Of a DNA stretch of 64,000 bases, positions 45,885 to 57,911 are shown one piece after another. The DNA lies in assembly GCA_963971425.1 (NCBI GenBank), contig OZ020525.1:19908187-19972186 (forward strand). The letters run 5' to 3'. Below the pieces are notes generated by a model. It saw nothing but the letters and a program-made list of their open reading frames with translations, was not told where the DNA came from and ran no database searches. Origin of the DNA: Bryoerythrophyllum caledonicum (taxonomy: Eukaryota; Streptophyta; Bryopsida; Pottiales; Pottiaceae). A program made the translations under genes and the position numbers. Within the stretch, counting starts at the first letter, position 1, and every line of letters begins with the position of its first letter.

Positions 45885-48800
45885 ATGGATCCGGATCCTT
45901 TCGGAGTCCGGATCTTGTACAACGGCTTCTGGAAATATTCTCCGGAAGTCCGAACGGTAGTTTGATTTGTCTTTGTTCCTCCTTAGAGAGTCTCCTGGAG
46001 TTTTTAAGCAAGTGGCCGAAGTCCACTGATCTTGTTTTGTGTAAGTGGCTGGATTGTGATCCACTGCCTTGTGACTTAAAGTGGCTAGACACCCACTACC
46101 CGGAACTTATAGTGACCGGACACCACTCTCCTTACTCTGCTAACCGGTGATTTGATGGCTGCTACCGGACTTAGACTCTCACGACATCCGGATGGCCTTC
46201 CGGACGCGGTCATACAGAGATATGTCCGGACTACAACGACATTCCGGTAAGTGTGCTTGTGACTCTCCGGAGCGGATGTTACCACACGCTAGAAGTATTT
46301 CGTCTAGACCTATTTATCAGGCTTTTTCCTATCTTGGAGGAGAATTCCGGTCTTGACCGGAACCTAGGTTAGCACGGAATCTTCCATGTCCTAAAGATTA
46401 CCAGGAACACCTCTGCAGTTCTTCTCTTCCTGGCTACATCCAGACCCTGGAGACTACTAAGCACACCTCTGCAATAGTCCTCCAGCTCTCCCAGGCGATC
46501 TCCTGACACGGATCCGGACCAGTTTTTCTCTTAGCAAACTAGTTATCACGCCACTCGCGGAGGGTACTTACACAAACACACACACCAGAATGGATCTGTC
46601 ACTCACGAAGTCTATACTCCACATCAAGAACACAAGGTAGCAATTGTAGAGTAAAGAAGCGAGGTATATTTCAAAGTGAGAAAAGACAAGATAAAAGGTT
46701 TTCCCAAAAACCTCATCACTAAGTACTAACTAAGTCCCTTCTAACCTTAGCCTTCCTTTTAGCTGCATCTACTGGAAATTTGCTAGATCTTATCTAAAAG
46801 ATCCGAGAAATCCGGAAAAGTCCCAGATCGGATCTCAGATCCTATAATCTCGGAATAGTTTCCGGCTCCGGAATTCCTATTCTAACTACAAAACTGGCAG
46901 TCAACTCCGTCAGCAGCCGAGTGCACTTGGAGCCCCATCATTAATCGCTGCAGATCCTAAATCTAAATCCAAAAATGCTACACCTAAACTAACCTAAGTT
47001 GGAGCACCTGGTGCCCGGTTTCTCCCACTTCTACGTGCGGGGGAGATCTCTACCGCAGCCCGCTGCTTGCCCTTCGCCTTCTTCACTGTTGCCGCCGAAA
47101 GGTTGGTCAACGGCTCGGCTGCTGGAGAAACCTAAGCCACCGGAGTTCTCGGATCCTGCGGTAGAGGTGGTTGTTCCGGTGAACCTTCCGGAATTGGCGG
47201 TGTTGGGTGCTCCGGTCGGGGAGCAATGTTGGTCTCCCGGACCAAGTCCCTGTAGCTTCTGGAGGGACTCCCTGGTCCAGGCGTCAGTCTCCGGGATACT
47301 GACTTCGGGGGTGCCTGGGGGTTGATTTCGGCCGAAGGATCTGGCAGACGCATGGCCGGTGGCGTCAACACATCCGGGAGGTTCTTTAGTATCTCACCCG
47401 TACTAGGGTTGAGAGATACGATACCCTCCGTCGGTGTCCGTGGTGACGGAGTGTCGAGGGACTCTGGATTTGCTGAGGCGCCCGGAGCTCGAGTTGACTT
47501 GGGCTGTGGTGGTTCCGGAAGGGCCGTGATCCATTCCGGGGTTGTAAAGTCTTCCGATACTCGTGATGTCGGGTCTTCTAGAACCACCTGGGTGATGTGG
47601 TCAACCAGGGGCCGCATCTGCTCCCATGTATGGCCCATCTTCTCCGCTTGATCCAGGAAAAACTGGATGATGTTGGCCCTGGTCACCTTCTTCTCCTTCT
47701 CCACCAATTTGATGAAGAGTTGGCTCCGGTTGACCACGTCTACCGGAAACTCCAGGGCCTTCCGAACCTCTGTCAGGGCAGCTCCGGATGCATTGGCTTT
47801 TGCCTCCGCCTGTTCCCGGCTCACCACTGCCAACGTTGTCTCTTGAAGAAGGTGCGCTACCTTCTTCTCCATCTCCGTGTTGGCCTTGTACATGGTGGAG
47901 ATTTGAAGGTGCAATACCTTCGTGTCAGTCTTCCTTCTCCGGAGATCCTCCACTCTGTTGATGGCGTCCTCCAGCCGGCTCACTCCCGGACTCTGGAAGA
48001 CTTGCTCTACTGCGGTGGTGACGATGAAGTTGGTCTCCTTGAGGACGGCTACTCTCCAGCCGACCTTGCGTAGGAGATCATCCATCTCCTTCAGTTGACC
48101 CTTGGAGTCCTCCGGATCAAACTTTCTCTTCTTTCGGTTGGCTTCCACTGAAGGCCCAGACTCGTCTTCTCCGGACGATGCGGAGGAGCTCTGAATGTCC
48201 TTCGGATCGGCTTTCCCACCGAATTCCTCCATCAGGAACTCATCTCGCCGTTTCACCACCTTCGTGCGAACGGCCCGGAAATCGTACGTCTGGGTCCATT
48301 CTCGAACTCCCCAGCATTCCGGATGGGCTCGTAGCAACCCTTTGTACTTCGGGTCCGGAGTGCCGATCAACTCCCGGACGTATGTCTCGTCCTGAATGCC
48401 CTAGGCGACTTCAAGAAAGCCTTCACACCCCATCACCTTCAAGCTTTCCTTCAGCAGGTCGTACTTGTCCGGGTCTGTTGGGATTTCCGGAATAACTTGT
48501 GTTAAGGGAGGAAGCGCAACAGCCGGCTCTTCGTCTCGCCGTGCGCGCCCATCTCTATGAGTTCTTTTCTTCTTAGCCATGGGGACCGTCTTCATCGAGT
48601 GTGCCTAATACCTCACTTTCCCTCGATGTTGTCCCTGCACACATCGACCTCACACAAACCCTCCCTAACGGACGCACGTCCGTTCTAACCGTCTAACTAA
48701 TCAAACCCTAACGGCCAGCAGTTAGGAGAATTGTGAGAGAGAGAGAACGAGCACTAGAGCGGAAGCACCTCACGCGAAAAAAATACAAAAAGAAAGAGTC

Positions 48801-48905
48801 TCTTGTCGCACCCCAGCCTATTGTAGTCTGGCCGTTAGTACGGCTTATGATGACAGTTGATGGTGACAGCTCCGGATGAAAGTTCCGGATGACAGACTAT
48901 CCTGG
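45885..48905. mobile_element. CCGGA-rich block, probable retroelement or transposon segment
   Basis: This 3 kb region contains TCCGGA/CCGG far more often than its surroundings, in coding and non-coding parts alike (for example GGATCCGGATCC at 45,890, TTCCGGCTCCGGAATTCC at 46,860 and many copies in 47-48.5 kb). It brackets a gag-like ORF. I did not find LTRs or TIRs, so the element type is open. Confidence 0.45.
47132..48595 (-). pseudogene. Gag-like or element-encoded protein, one in-frame stop
   Basis: The frame runs from the ATG at 48,595 (or 48,580, MAKKKRTHRDGRARRDEEP) through one stop at about 48,401 (GFLEVA then GIQDETYVREL) to 47,132, about 487 codons. The N-terminal part is basic then compact (WGVREWTQTYDFRAVRTKVV). 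The middle 190 residues are strongly helical and coiled-coil-like (EMEKKVAHLLQETTLAVVSR). The C-terminal 130 are Pro/Ser-rich. This architecture fits a structural protein of a mobile element, but no zinc knuckle, protease or polymerase follows. The conserved frame on both sides of the stop means the interruption is recent. Function unassigned. Confidence 0.55.
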
Positions 48906-48959
48906 AATTCCATTAACTACTCCGGCTTTGCGTTTTGCAGCTTTAGGCTCAATTAGGGT

Positions 48960-49305
48960 TTGTAGCCGGGTCCATCCATCTTTATTCTTACAAATTGACT
49001 ATAGGTTTTATTCTTGAACAAACTATCGTATCTACTTACTAATTTTTTTGTTTTTGCCGGATTTTTAGGTTAACTTGAGGCACCATGTGGGAACGGTTTC
49101 CCACAGTGGCCTCTTTTAAGAAATTGATGGAGGAAGCAGCTGACATATGTTTCATTGATTTTCTTACAAGGGGATAGTGTATACAACATGTTCCTCTACC
49201 TTCTTCTTGTTTGAGTGATGCAGCAATACTCCTAAGGTACTCAGACGACCAAAGTAGAATTGAACTATTGAAAGTGGGGCCTTTGCTGCATGTATGGTCA
49301 CACTT
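48960..49305. other. Spacer
   Basis: No gene or repeat recognised. Confidence 0.4.
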
Positions 49306-49452
49306 AAGGTTATCAAACATGAAATACCTGTATTTTTATTTCAAGTACAAATACATGAATTTAATGTCTATTCGGTGTGAATACATGTATTCAACAAATA
49401 TATATGAAATACATGTATTCAGTTGTCCGAGTACATGTATTTGATAACCTTG
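49306..49452. mobile_element. Small foldback MITE
   Basis: The left end AAGGTTATCAAA and right end TTTGATAACCTT are complementary. The interior is built from ATACATGTATT palindromes. About 147 bp, non-coding. Confidence 0.75.
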
Positions 49453-49966
49453 GTCACACCTGATGATAGATTGGAAAACATGGGAAGACAAGGAAGAGGA
49501 AGCTGTCTTTGAGGAGGTAAAACAATATTGAATTCTAAGAAATTATTGAATTTTTGAGATTTTATTGAGAGTCGGCTTTTTTTTTAGCTTGGCACAAGTG
49601 TATGAGTTTTATTTTTTTGTGGATTTTCGAAAAAAAATTATGGTGTTTCAAACATCAAAAGCTAGACTTTTTGGCAAATGGGTAGGATACCATGAAGGTG
49701 AATAGTACAATTTCTTGTGGCAGGAAACAGTGAAGAACAATTCTTTGCACCCGCTTATGTTTTTAATTGAATTGCATAGAAATGGCATATAAATTTAGAA
49801 TTAGAGTGTTGTGTCTCCAAAATTTATGGTTGATGGAATATTGTATTGTGTTGAATTCACAAATGTTCATACAAATAATGAAAATCCACACTTGAAATTT
49901 TTAAGGTATACAAACAAAAATGTATTATGAATAATTAGATGATCCCCGCGTTTAGGTTGAAAAAGA
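49453..49966. other. AT-rich spacer
   Basis: No gene recognised. Confidence 0.4.
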
Positions 49967-50255
49967 AATACTAATCTGCAAAAAGTGGATGGATGAAAAC
50001 ATTGCTTGAAATTAAACATGGAAGATTTCATTTGACATCTAACATGTGGATGTTGGAGCATTTCGGGATCAAAGTCATCAATTTGTATTGGTTGTGAAAG
50101 TTGTGAGTTCTGGAGAGACTATTATTACATCAATCAATAGAAGAAATTTGATACATGAGATGGAACTTCTACATGAATGCGTTTGTGTTGAGACCTTCAC
50201 ATTGACATGTACTTTGTGAGATCAACATAAAATACACATAATTTTATGATGATGT
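49967..50255 (+). repeat. Dispersed repeat R1, copy 2
   Basis: Same order of words as 35,405-35,690 (AAAAGTGGATGGATGAAAA, AACATGGAAGATTTCA, GATGGAACTTCTACATG, CTTCACATTGACATGTAC). The two copies are about 75-80 percent alike by eye. Confidence 0.82.
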
Positions 50256-50785
50256 AGTATCTTCAAAAATGAAATGTATGTTTAACAAATAATTGGATCC
50301 TCAACCACTATCCACTTCATCAATTCTCTAAACTAATGCTTGTTTTAGAAAAAAATATTTCAATGCTCACCAAGATTAGCACATCAGGAGTGAATTATTT
50401 TATTTTCTCCATCCTTTACATTAATTCCAAAAATATGATGCTAGTATGATACCTAGGCTCTACAAGCTCAGATGATACTAGTATGAGACCCAGGCACTAC
50501 CCGTGTAATACTCCGCCGCACGTGTCCAAGACCACGATGGTGGCGGCTGCTGTGATATACTAAGATTGATATAGGTAGGATACCTCTGCGTTACCTACTT
50601 GATACTGTGGCGGAGTTGGACAATTTCACAACGTCGTGAACCTGTGGAGGCTGCTGCTAAAACTAAAAAACACCATTCAAAAAACTCCCAAAAAAAGATG
50701 AAACAAACACCCGATAATCAAACACAAAAACAAAAACAAAAATAAAATAAACATCCTAACCATAACATTTTGTACACTATTACTA

Positions 50786-50821
50786 CTATTGAGGGGAGAT
50801 ATTGAAACAAACCCTAGACCC
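50786..50821 (+). other. 2A-like ribosome-skipping motif, first copy
   Basis: The plus frame gives a hydrophobic Leu run then LLRGDIETNPRP. Canonical 2A peptides end D-x-E-x-N-P-G-P; here Gly is Arg (GGG/GGA to AGA), so skipping would be impaired. It is followed by MPKRTN, a typical restart context. Confidence 0.65.
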
Positions 50822-51440
50822 ATGCCAAAACGCACGAATACCTACATGCAATTATCCAAACACACAAATACATACACACAAAATACATCCACTCATAAGA
50901 CTGCACCCGTGTATACAAACAAGTATGAAACCACAATTACACATTCTTACACTAAATCAAATATATGCATAAACACATACACACATAAAGTCACCACACA
51001 AACAAAAACACCAGAAAAAACCCTGAAATCAACACAAATACAAAGGTAAACAAAAAATCATATACAAATAATCCCAAAGAGCCAAAACCAACACTAGCAC
51101 CATTACAAACACAATAAACAAAACTATAAACTCAAAAACCCACCACAAAGTTTGCAACATTACAAACACTAGCTTAGACACTACAATAAACACACATACA
51201 CACAAAAGCAAAGTGCAAAACAAAGAAAATAAATCTTCACATACATTTGATAAAGCAAAAGACACAAACAACAACAAAAACACTTACAATAATTCAACCC
51301 CCGGAGTATATCTACTAACCCTCACAACACAATTACAAACACATATTCCACTCACAATCATAAACATAAAATTTCTCCCATACCAAAAAACAAAAATCAA
51401 GAAATCTTCAGTAGAAAATATTGACAAAACATCCCTCATA

Positions 51441-51476
51441 TTATTATGTGGTGACATTGAACAAAAGCCGGGGCCT
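51441..51476 (+). other. 2A-like ribosome-skipping motif, second copy
   Basis: The plus frame gives LILLCGDIEQKPGP then MP. The PGP end is intact but the preceding Asn is Lys. Same Leu-rich lead and same MP continuation as the first copy, 655 bp upstream. Confidence 0.65.
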
Positions 51477-51984
51477 ATGCCGAATGTGCTACACAATCAT
51501 CCCTCAATACACAAGAAAAGAGAACAAATGTACTTTATTCCAAGTACTATCAAATTTCAGCCCGAATACCAACATCTTGCAAAGATATACGCGCCTCTTG
51601 TAAAAAACTCCCACACGCTTTATAATGAATACAACAACACATACCCACACTTATTTCATTATATCCAAACAATACAACATTTTCCCCCAACACACATAAT
51701 ATATGCCATTATAGTTACAATTAGCGCATCCTTGGAATCATGCAATTCTTAATCTCTTCAAATACCCAACAAGACTGAGATACTATTTGGACAACTAACT
51801 TACTACACACACTCGCGGCTCTAGAGAACCCCCCTGAGCAACATATTGCCACCGAGCACAAATATACTCAATTTCAGAGAAATAACCAAAACATATAAAT
51901 CCACCGGACCTAATTCACGACAAACTATACGACAACATACACAAAAACAACACGTAAGTAAACCCCCACACACTAAAAAACAAA

Positions 51985-52866
51985 TTGCCTTTCTTCTCGC
52001 AGGAACTGATTAATGAGTCACTACGATGCCTTGAACCCATCCCCGATTATACTCACCTACCGGTCGACAATTACACTCTTCTAATACCACAACCCCCAAC
52101 AAATTACCAACACAACACAGTTTTCATCACCTGGAACGTAGCATCACTAAACACTACACTTCCCAGCATCCAAAATTTGACTTCAGAACTTCAATCTACC
52201 CTAGCATTCATCTTCATACAGGAAACCAAAATAACAGCCACAAAATCAACAAAATGTATTGAAAGACTATTCCCTGACCATAAGTTAATATTCAATAATA
52301 CCCAAGGTCTCACCAAATGTATGCAACAAAGAAGACCCTACACACATGCAAGAGGAGGACTATTAACACTCATTAATAAAACATATGCTTTACCCGAAAA
52401 TATAATCAAAATCCCCACCCCTGCCAACATATCACCTTACCTACAAATTATAAAAGTACAAAACAATCCATTCCAACCATGGCTTCTCATACACCTCTAT
52501 TTGCCCTCACATCCGGATGACATTATGCTTATAAACAAAATACAAACAAACATTAAAAATCAAATTCAAAAACATCAAAACCACATCCATATTTTAACAG
52601 GAGATTTCAATAGAGATATTGCCCTCATCGGTTGTACAAATGGAAATCATACCACACCCCCAGGACATAGACTTTGAATGGAATACATACACGGATACCC
52701 TACAATTGTCATACATTCATACTAATACTACTTTCTCAAGACGAGGTGGATACAACTATACAGAGACAAGCCTAATAGATGGATTTTATCTAAACACCCA
52801 AAACCAACAACAATACTCTAGCACAACAAACACAGATAACAACTTAAATTCTGATCACTATCCTCT
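51985..52866 (+). pseudogene. LINE APE-type endonuclease domain
   Basis: An open 230-codon block gives FITWNVASLN (start of the fold), FIQETKI (catalytic Glu), RGGLLTLI and LTGDFNRD (Asp/Asn). A frameshift near 52,665 leads to SLIDGFYL and finally NSDHYPL, the SDH motif that closes the family's active site. All catalytic motifs are still recognisable; one frameshift and the downstream insertion break the protein. Confidence 0.85.
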
Positions 52867-52870
52867 TTAA

Positions 52871-53990
52871 CCCCTAAGAGCCCAAGTGTACTTGGGAAGT
52901 ACGTTTTGGATTTTGGGCATGAACTTTTGAGTGGAAAAAGTATCCGATTCTTATGAAAATTTTACATTGGATTGTCCTTTAAGAAATCTATATGGGGAAT
53001 TTTTCAAATATGATTTTGGACTTTTGGTTCAAAAGTTATTAGCCTTCAAAGGTCAAAATGGGGAGTCTGGACTATAGCGGTAGCCATGTCAACCAATGCA
53101 ATTTGAGGAGAATAATGGGGCAAAATTTTGGGACAGAAAGAGTGAGGAAAGGAATCCAGACTTCTATACACGAAGTCCAAGTAGAAAAAGCATTGAAAAT
53201 TATTCAAAGAGTTGTTAAAATATTTTTTTAAAAAAACAGCAAACATCAGCCGTCAGCTGGCCTGCCAGCATCCCGTGCGAGAAGCGGGCCCGCCAAAAAA
53301 TTATTATTATTATTATTATTATTTTATTTTTTTAAAAAAAAATTCCCCGTCCTGCTGCGAGGGCGGTCAACAACGGGACAAATTGGCCACCCAATTTCAA
53401 ACACTGCCCTTTATCCATAATGCTTTATTTATTCATATGTTCATGAAAATGATGGATTTTACTATTTTTAGTGTTTCTTTTTCTAAAATTAGTGAAAAAG
53501 TAAATTGAAAGTTTCCACCATTGGGATTCTCAAATGCAACAACTTGTATGAAACAAACAATTTCATATCACTTACGTAGTAATTGTCAACATTTTGTACC
53601 CTTTTCACTAAAGTGTATATTTCTACATCTATTACCCCTCGAATTGACCTCAAATTTTGCACACAAATAGCTAACAACATATAAGTCATATTGGTAAAAG
53701 ATTTGATCACATTTCAATGTAAAAACTAGAAGATATACCTAGTCAAAGTAGGCTGACCTTGCCGGGCAAGGGGGGAAAATTACTTTTCTTTGCACTTCAA
53801 ACGCTATAATCTTCACATCCGTGCGGTAGATTGCAATCAAATTTTGTATTGTAAGTTCATATACGTGTCTATTTTAAGATTGTACGGTTAAAAATCTAAA
53901 ATTAAACTTTAATGTTAGATTTCGTTGCCACTTGTTGATGATGGCAGTTTTGGAGTGTTTCATGAGGGAAAATGCCTGGGCTTTTAGGGG
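52871..53990. mobile_element. 1.12 kb TTAA-flanked (piggyBac-like) non-autonomous element, P1 family, nested in the LINE
   Basis: TTAA at 52,867-52,870 and 53,991-53,994 flank termini that are complementary: left CCCCTAAGAGCCCAAG, right read inward CCCCTAAAAGCCCAGG. The element splits the LINE immediately after the endonuclease SDH motif. It carries the P1 block ATCTTCACATCCGTGCGGT at 53,808 and a (TTA) microsatellite near 53,300. There is no transposase ORF. This is the best-preserved member of the family seen in the window. Confidence 0.82.
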
Positions 53991-53999
53991 TTAACTACA

Positions 54000-56190
54000 C
54001 ATCCCAGACAACACACTTATCAGTAGAAAACCGCAATCAGCAAACAACAACAACATTAAAATCCTAAATCCTATCCCACCTGACAACATGGAAAAATTCT
54101 ATAATGCCTACGTCGAGAAAAACTCACTAATCATTGAACAACTTGCCAACATTCTAAAAAATAACACAAATCTTACAAACACACAATGGTTAGAAGCATG
54201 TAACACATTGGATACACTAACACAAGAGATATCAGCCACACTTGAACAAACATGCAAAGCATAACCTCTACCTCAACTTACCCATAGAACCGCACAACAA
54301 GGTGGATTCTTACCTCGTAAACTAGCAAAACCATGGAAACAACATCTATCAACATATCACCTCATCTGTAAAACCATACGCATTGTAAAATTAAACATAA
54401 ACTGGCGCAACCATAACATATTGCACAACTTGCAAATCTAGAGATATACAAACATTCCACAACCACCAGCAAATGACAACTTGGTAGAAACATGGATTGC
54501 AGAAATAGCACAACTAGCACAACAAGCCAACAAACAAGCCTGTAAAATTACAACTAAACATAAAAAAGAATGTATAAAAAAGGTAATATCCAAATATAGA
54601 CAATTATACGACAAAAGCCCTAAAAAGATAAACAAAAAGGTCTTGAAAGACAACACAACACATGCACTTGACTGCATTATAGTCTATAGACCACCAAGGC
54701 AACATCCTCACATGCCCAGAAGAAATTGCTAATGAAATATACAGACTACAGTCACAAATAAACAAACCAACAACACCTCCATGCCACCACCAAAACACAC
54801 ACCAAGACACATGTGTATGCAATGTTAGACAATACCCTTGGAATGAAGTAGACGGATTTATCTTAGAAAAAAGAGGTGAACCAAATATCCCACTACACAC
54901 ATACTTTAATAAAGGAACATTTGATAAATCTCTTAAAAAACTAAGTAAAAACAAAGCCCTTGGACCGGACCGCATTCCAAATTCAATACTAAAAAATATG
55001 CCCAAAAGTTTCATAAACTACTATACCTTTTCTTCAAACAGTGCTACAGACAAAAACAAATTTCCGAACTATGGAAAACTAGCTTAACTATCCTACTCTA
55101 TAAAAAAGAGGATCCCTCTATACTTACTAACTATCGGCCCATTGCCTTAGCAAACACTATCTAAAAGTTGTATACGAGTACACCTTAACATTAATTTGTC
55201 CACGTATGGAGAAAAACACAACATATTACAAGACAACCAGGAAGGATTTAGAGCTGAACGTAGTACTGCTTGTCAAATACAAACACTAAGGATTTAGAGC
55301 TGAACGTAGTACTGCTCGTCAAATACAAACACTAATAGCTGCTCTTGAAGACGCAAAATTCAGCAATCAAGACATATATATTCTATATGTAGATTTCAAA
55401 AATGCATTTGGATCTATAGACCATGCAAGACTACTTGCAATTATGACTGACCTTTGATACCCAAAAGACGCAGTCACACTTGTTGGAAATATCTACTGAC
55501 AATCCACAACCTCATTCATTGGAGAACATTTCGGGAAAACCCACCCAATTCCTATACAAAGAGGCGACACCCTAAGTCCATATCTTTTTTATAATATTCT
55601 TGGAACCTCTATTGAGATGGCTACAACGTGGAAACTATGAATACACACTAAACACATCAAGAACCACAATCAATTATGCCGCATACGCAGAGACCTAGCA
55701 GCATTATCCAATAAACCAAAATCCCTACAAATACAATTAAATAAAAAAGATAGATATTGCAAATGGACTGAAATGGATGTTGGAGTACCCAAATGCGCAG
55801 TCACTGGATGCCCCAATAAATCAAAATTGAACCCCATAACCTTTAAAGCACAAATGCAAGCCATAAATATTAACTAGAGAAATCAAGTTATCTCAGTATT
55901 GCATCAAAATGAAGCATATATATATTTAGGGGCCCAAATGGTTCCTTCATCAAAATGGAAAATTCAAACACATGTTACCACTACAAAACTCAACAAACAA
56001 TGTCTAGCACTAACAAACTGCCCTGCTACTATGAAACAAAAAATTAACAGGATTGACACTATTATTAGACCCGGGATAGCATACAGCTTCTACACTATAC
56101 CATACTCAATGCCAACAATAAAAAAGTTAGACAAAAAAATTATAGCAATACAAAAAAAATATGTGGTCTTCCAATATGTACATCAAAAAT
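54000..56190 (+). pseudogene. LINE reverse transcriptase domain, broken
   Basis: Readable in pieces: LTNYRPIALANT (about 55,118), FRAERST (55,248 and again 55,293 because of a 46-bp tandem duplication), YILYVDFKNAFGSIDHARL (about 55,378, first catalytic Asp), QRGDTLSPYLF (about 55,558), then NYAAYAE at 55,675 where a single-base loss destroys the expected YADD. A 97-codon block at 55,899-56,192 (EAYIYLGAQM and onward) is the thumb region. Stops are common before 55,000. Confidence 0.82.
55244..55335 (+). repeat. 46-bp tandem duplication inside the RT gene
   Basis: GGATTTAGAGCTGAACGTAG starts at 55,244 and again at 55,290; the copies differ by one base (GCTTGTC against GCTCGTC). 46 is not a multiple of three, so it shifts the frame. 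Confidence 0.92.
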
Positions 56191-57480
56191 AATAATACAA
56201 CTCCCACACGACACATGTTGGTCTAGAAGCTTTTTCACTAAAAAAATATTATCTGAGATGTATTGGAGAACAACTTTTAAACGCTTTGAATGACAAAGGA
56301 AGACTAAAGAGAATATTTAATGGTAACTACACTTCATAATAGCCAAATATGGGGGAGCAGAACTAATACCCAGAATAAAAAAACCCAGACTGCTACAGAC
56401 CCCCCATTATTCGTACATTGTTCTTACTCAAGACAGAAGGGAACACATACCTAAAAAGCACAATAGATAGTTTTCTTATGACACCAACACCCTTAGAAGT
56501 TATATGGCATACAAAAACCCCGTCACTCCCACACTTGATGGAACAAACGTCCATGAAACTCTCACAAAAACTATTCATAGAAAATATCACAACACTCAAC
56601 CAAATCACCCTACCAAATGACACATAACTAATGAATGAAGATGAATTCCGAATATACCACTCTAAACCCACCAAACTAATAAAAAGTGCATTAAACCTAG
56701 CAAAACAATTGTTTTCTCTCCCTGAATGCCATGACACATGCTTGAATATCTGTAACATACACATAAATCCACGCACATTCAAAGAAGAATATATTTGCTC
56801 TCACAACAATATAATCCCTAATACCCCTATCCCACCTACCCACCCACCCGACCCACCACAACCACGATAGCCCAGACCACCTCCACATATTCTCAAAAAC
56901 CCCACAACATACCTTTCACAACACATAATTGGTATTAAACACCGTACATACTATGACACTAATAATGTTAAAATAAAAAGTCATTCCATTGCCAATGGGG
57001 AAGCCATGGAAATACATACAATACATGGCAAACACAACGAGACCTATTTCCATGGCACAACCCCAATACTGCAACTCACCAAATAGCATGCCTCAAACAA
57101 TATTACCATGCTCAAACTATCAAATTCTACCAAAAAATCATATTAGCACACCACCCTCAAGTCCAATGTATAGACACACGGTCAATCACACCCCCTATGC
57201 AAATTCCCTTAGCATAGATCTATATCACATAATGTAATCCACAGAAAGACATTAACTCACAAAAACATACCATTCAAATTCAACATAACGTAGCACACAT
57301 CTATGAAAATAGTGGAAAATACCTTATAATTATTTCTACAAATAAACTAGAATGGCTTTGGAATCAATACCACATAGTACTAAACACTCCACACAAACTA
57401 GAACCGAAGACACAACCATTTGAAACTGAAGTTGTTTGGCTATACCAAAGATACAAATACATAATTCCTAAAATTGACCT
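56191..57480 (+). pseudogene. LINE linker between RT thumb and the extra domain
   Basis: Short readable patches such as 56,631-56,870 (NEDEFRIYHSKPTKLIKSA), with stops between them. A Cys/His-containing segment (PECHDTCLNICNIHI) near 56,725 may be a decayed zinc cluster. No confident domain. Confidence 0.4.
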
Positions 57481-57498
57481 CTTTAAAGGACACACTAC

Positions 57499-57911
57499 AC
57501 TATACCAACAAAAATACTAGACTTCTTTACTACAACATATAATATCCAAAAATCATACTTCTCATCCCCAGTCACATGCTCTACAAAGATATCTAAATTT
57601 TTCTCACCGTTCTCTAGAGATCAAGTTTTTGGCTCACTTGGTAAAGCGTTTGACTACAAATGGAACGACATTGGATACGCACACCCACACAACAAAGAAG
57701 AAGCCCAAAAAACGTTACATTCGGCTAGACTCGCAGCCAAACATTATCCAAGAAATATAACGTATATTACACTGCCAAATGAAGACTGGTACCAAAATCC
57801 CACTCCTCATATAGGCCCATATCCAGACTCCCACATCATATGTCTATTCCTAGCAGACACCATTGCTTATTTTGAACCAACCATACCAGAAGAACTAAAC
57901 AAAAAATCGTG
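57499..57911 (+). pseudogene. Extra LINE domain with PCIF1-like (adenine methyltransferase-like) pattern
   Basis: An open block of about 135 codons between RT and RNase H reads FSSPVTC, then SPFSRDQVFGSLGKAFDYKW, AHPHNKEEAQ, ARLAAKHYP and TLPNEDWYQNP. The order SP-x-x-C, F/FGS-x-G-x-F, (A/N)-x-P, helix, then strand with LP-x-x-W resembles PCIF1-type N6-adenine methyltransferase domains, which have an NPPF motif. Here that position reads AHPH, so catalysis is doubtful. Family assignment is inferred from pattern only. The frame continues past one TGA (57,910) to the RNase H start, so it was translated as part of the same polyprotein. Confidence 0.4.

Noticed and set aside
45885..48905. LTR retrotransposon with paired LTRs
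   Set aside because: No direct repeats of LTR size, primer-binding site or polypurine tract could be seen on either side of the gag-like ORF.
57625..57700. tRNA-like stretch TTGGCTCACTTGGTAAAGCG followed by TTTGACTACAAATGG
   Set aside because: It resembles a tRNA D-arm and anticodon region, but it lies in frame in the LINE coding block, and no acceptor stem or T-arm can be paired.
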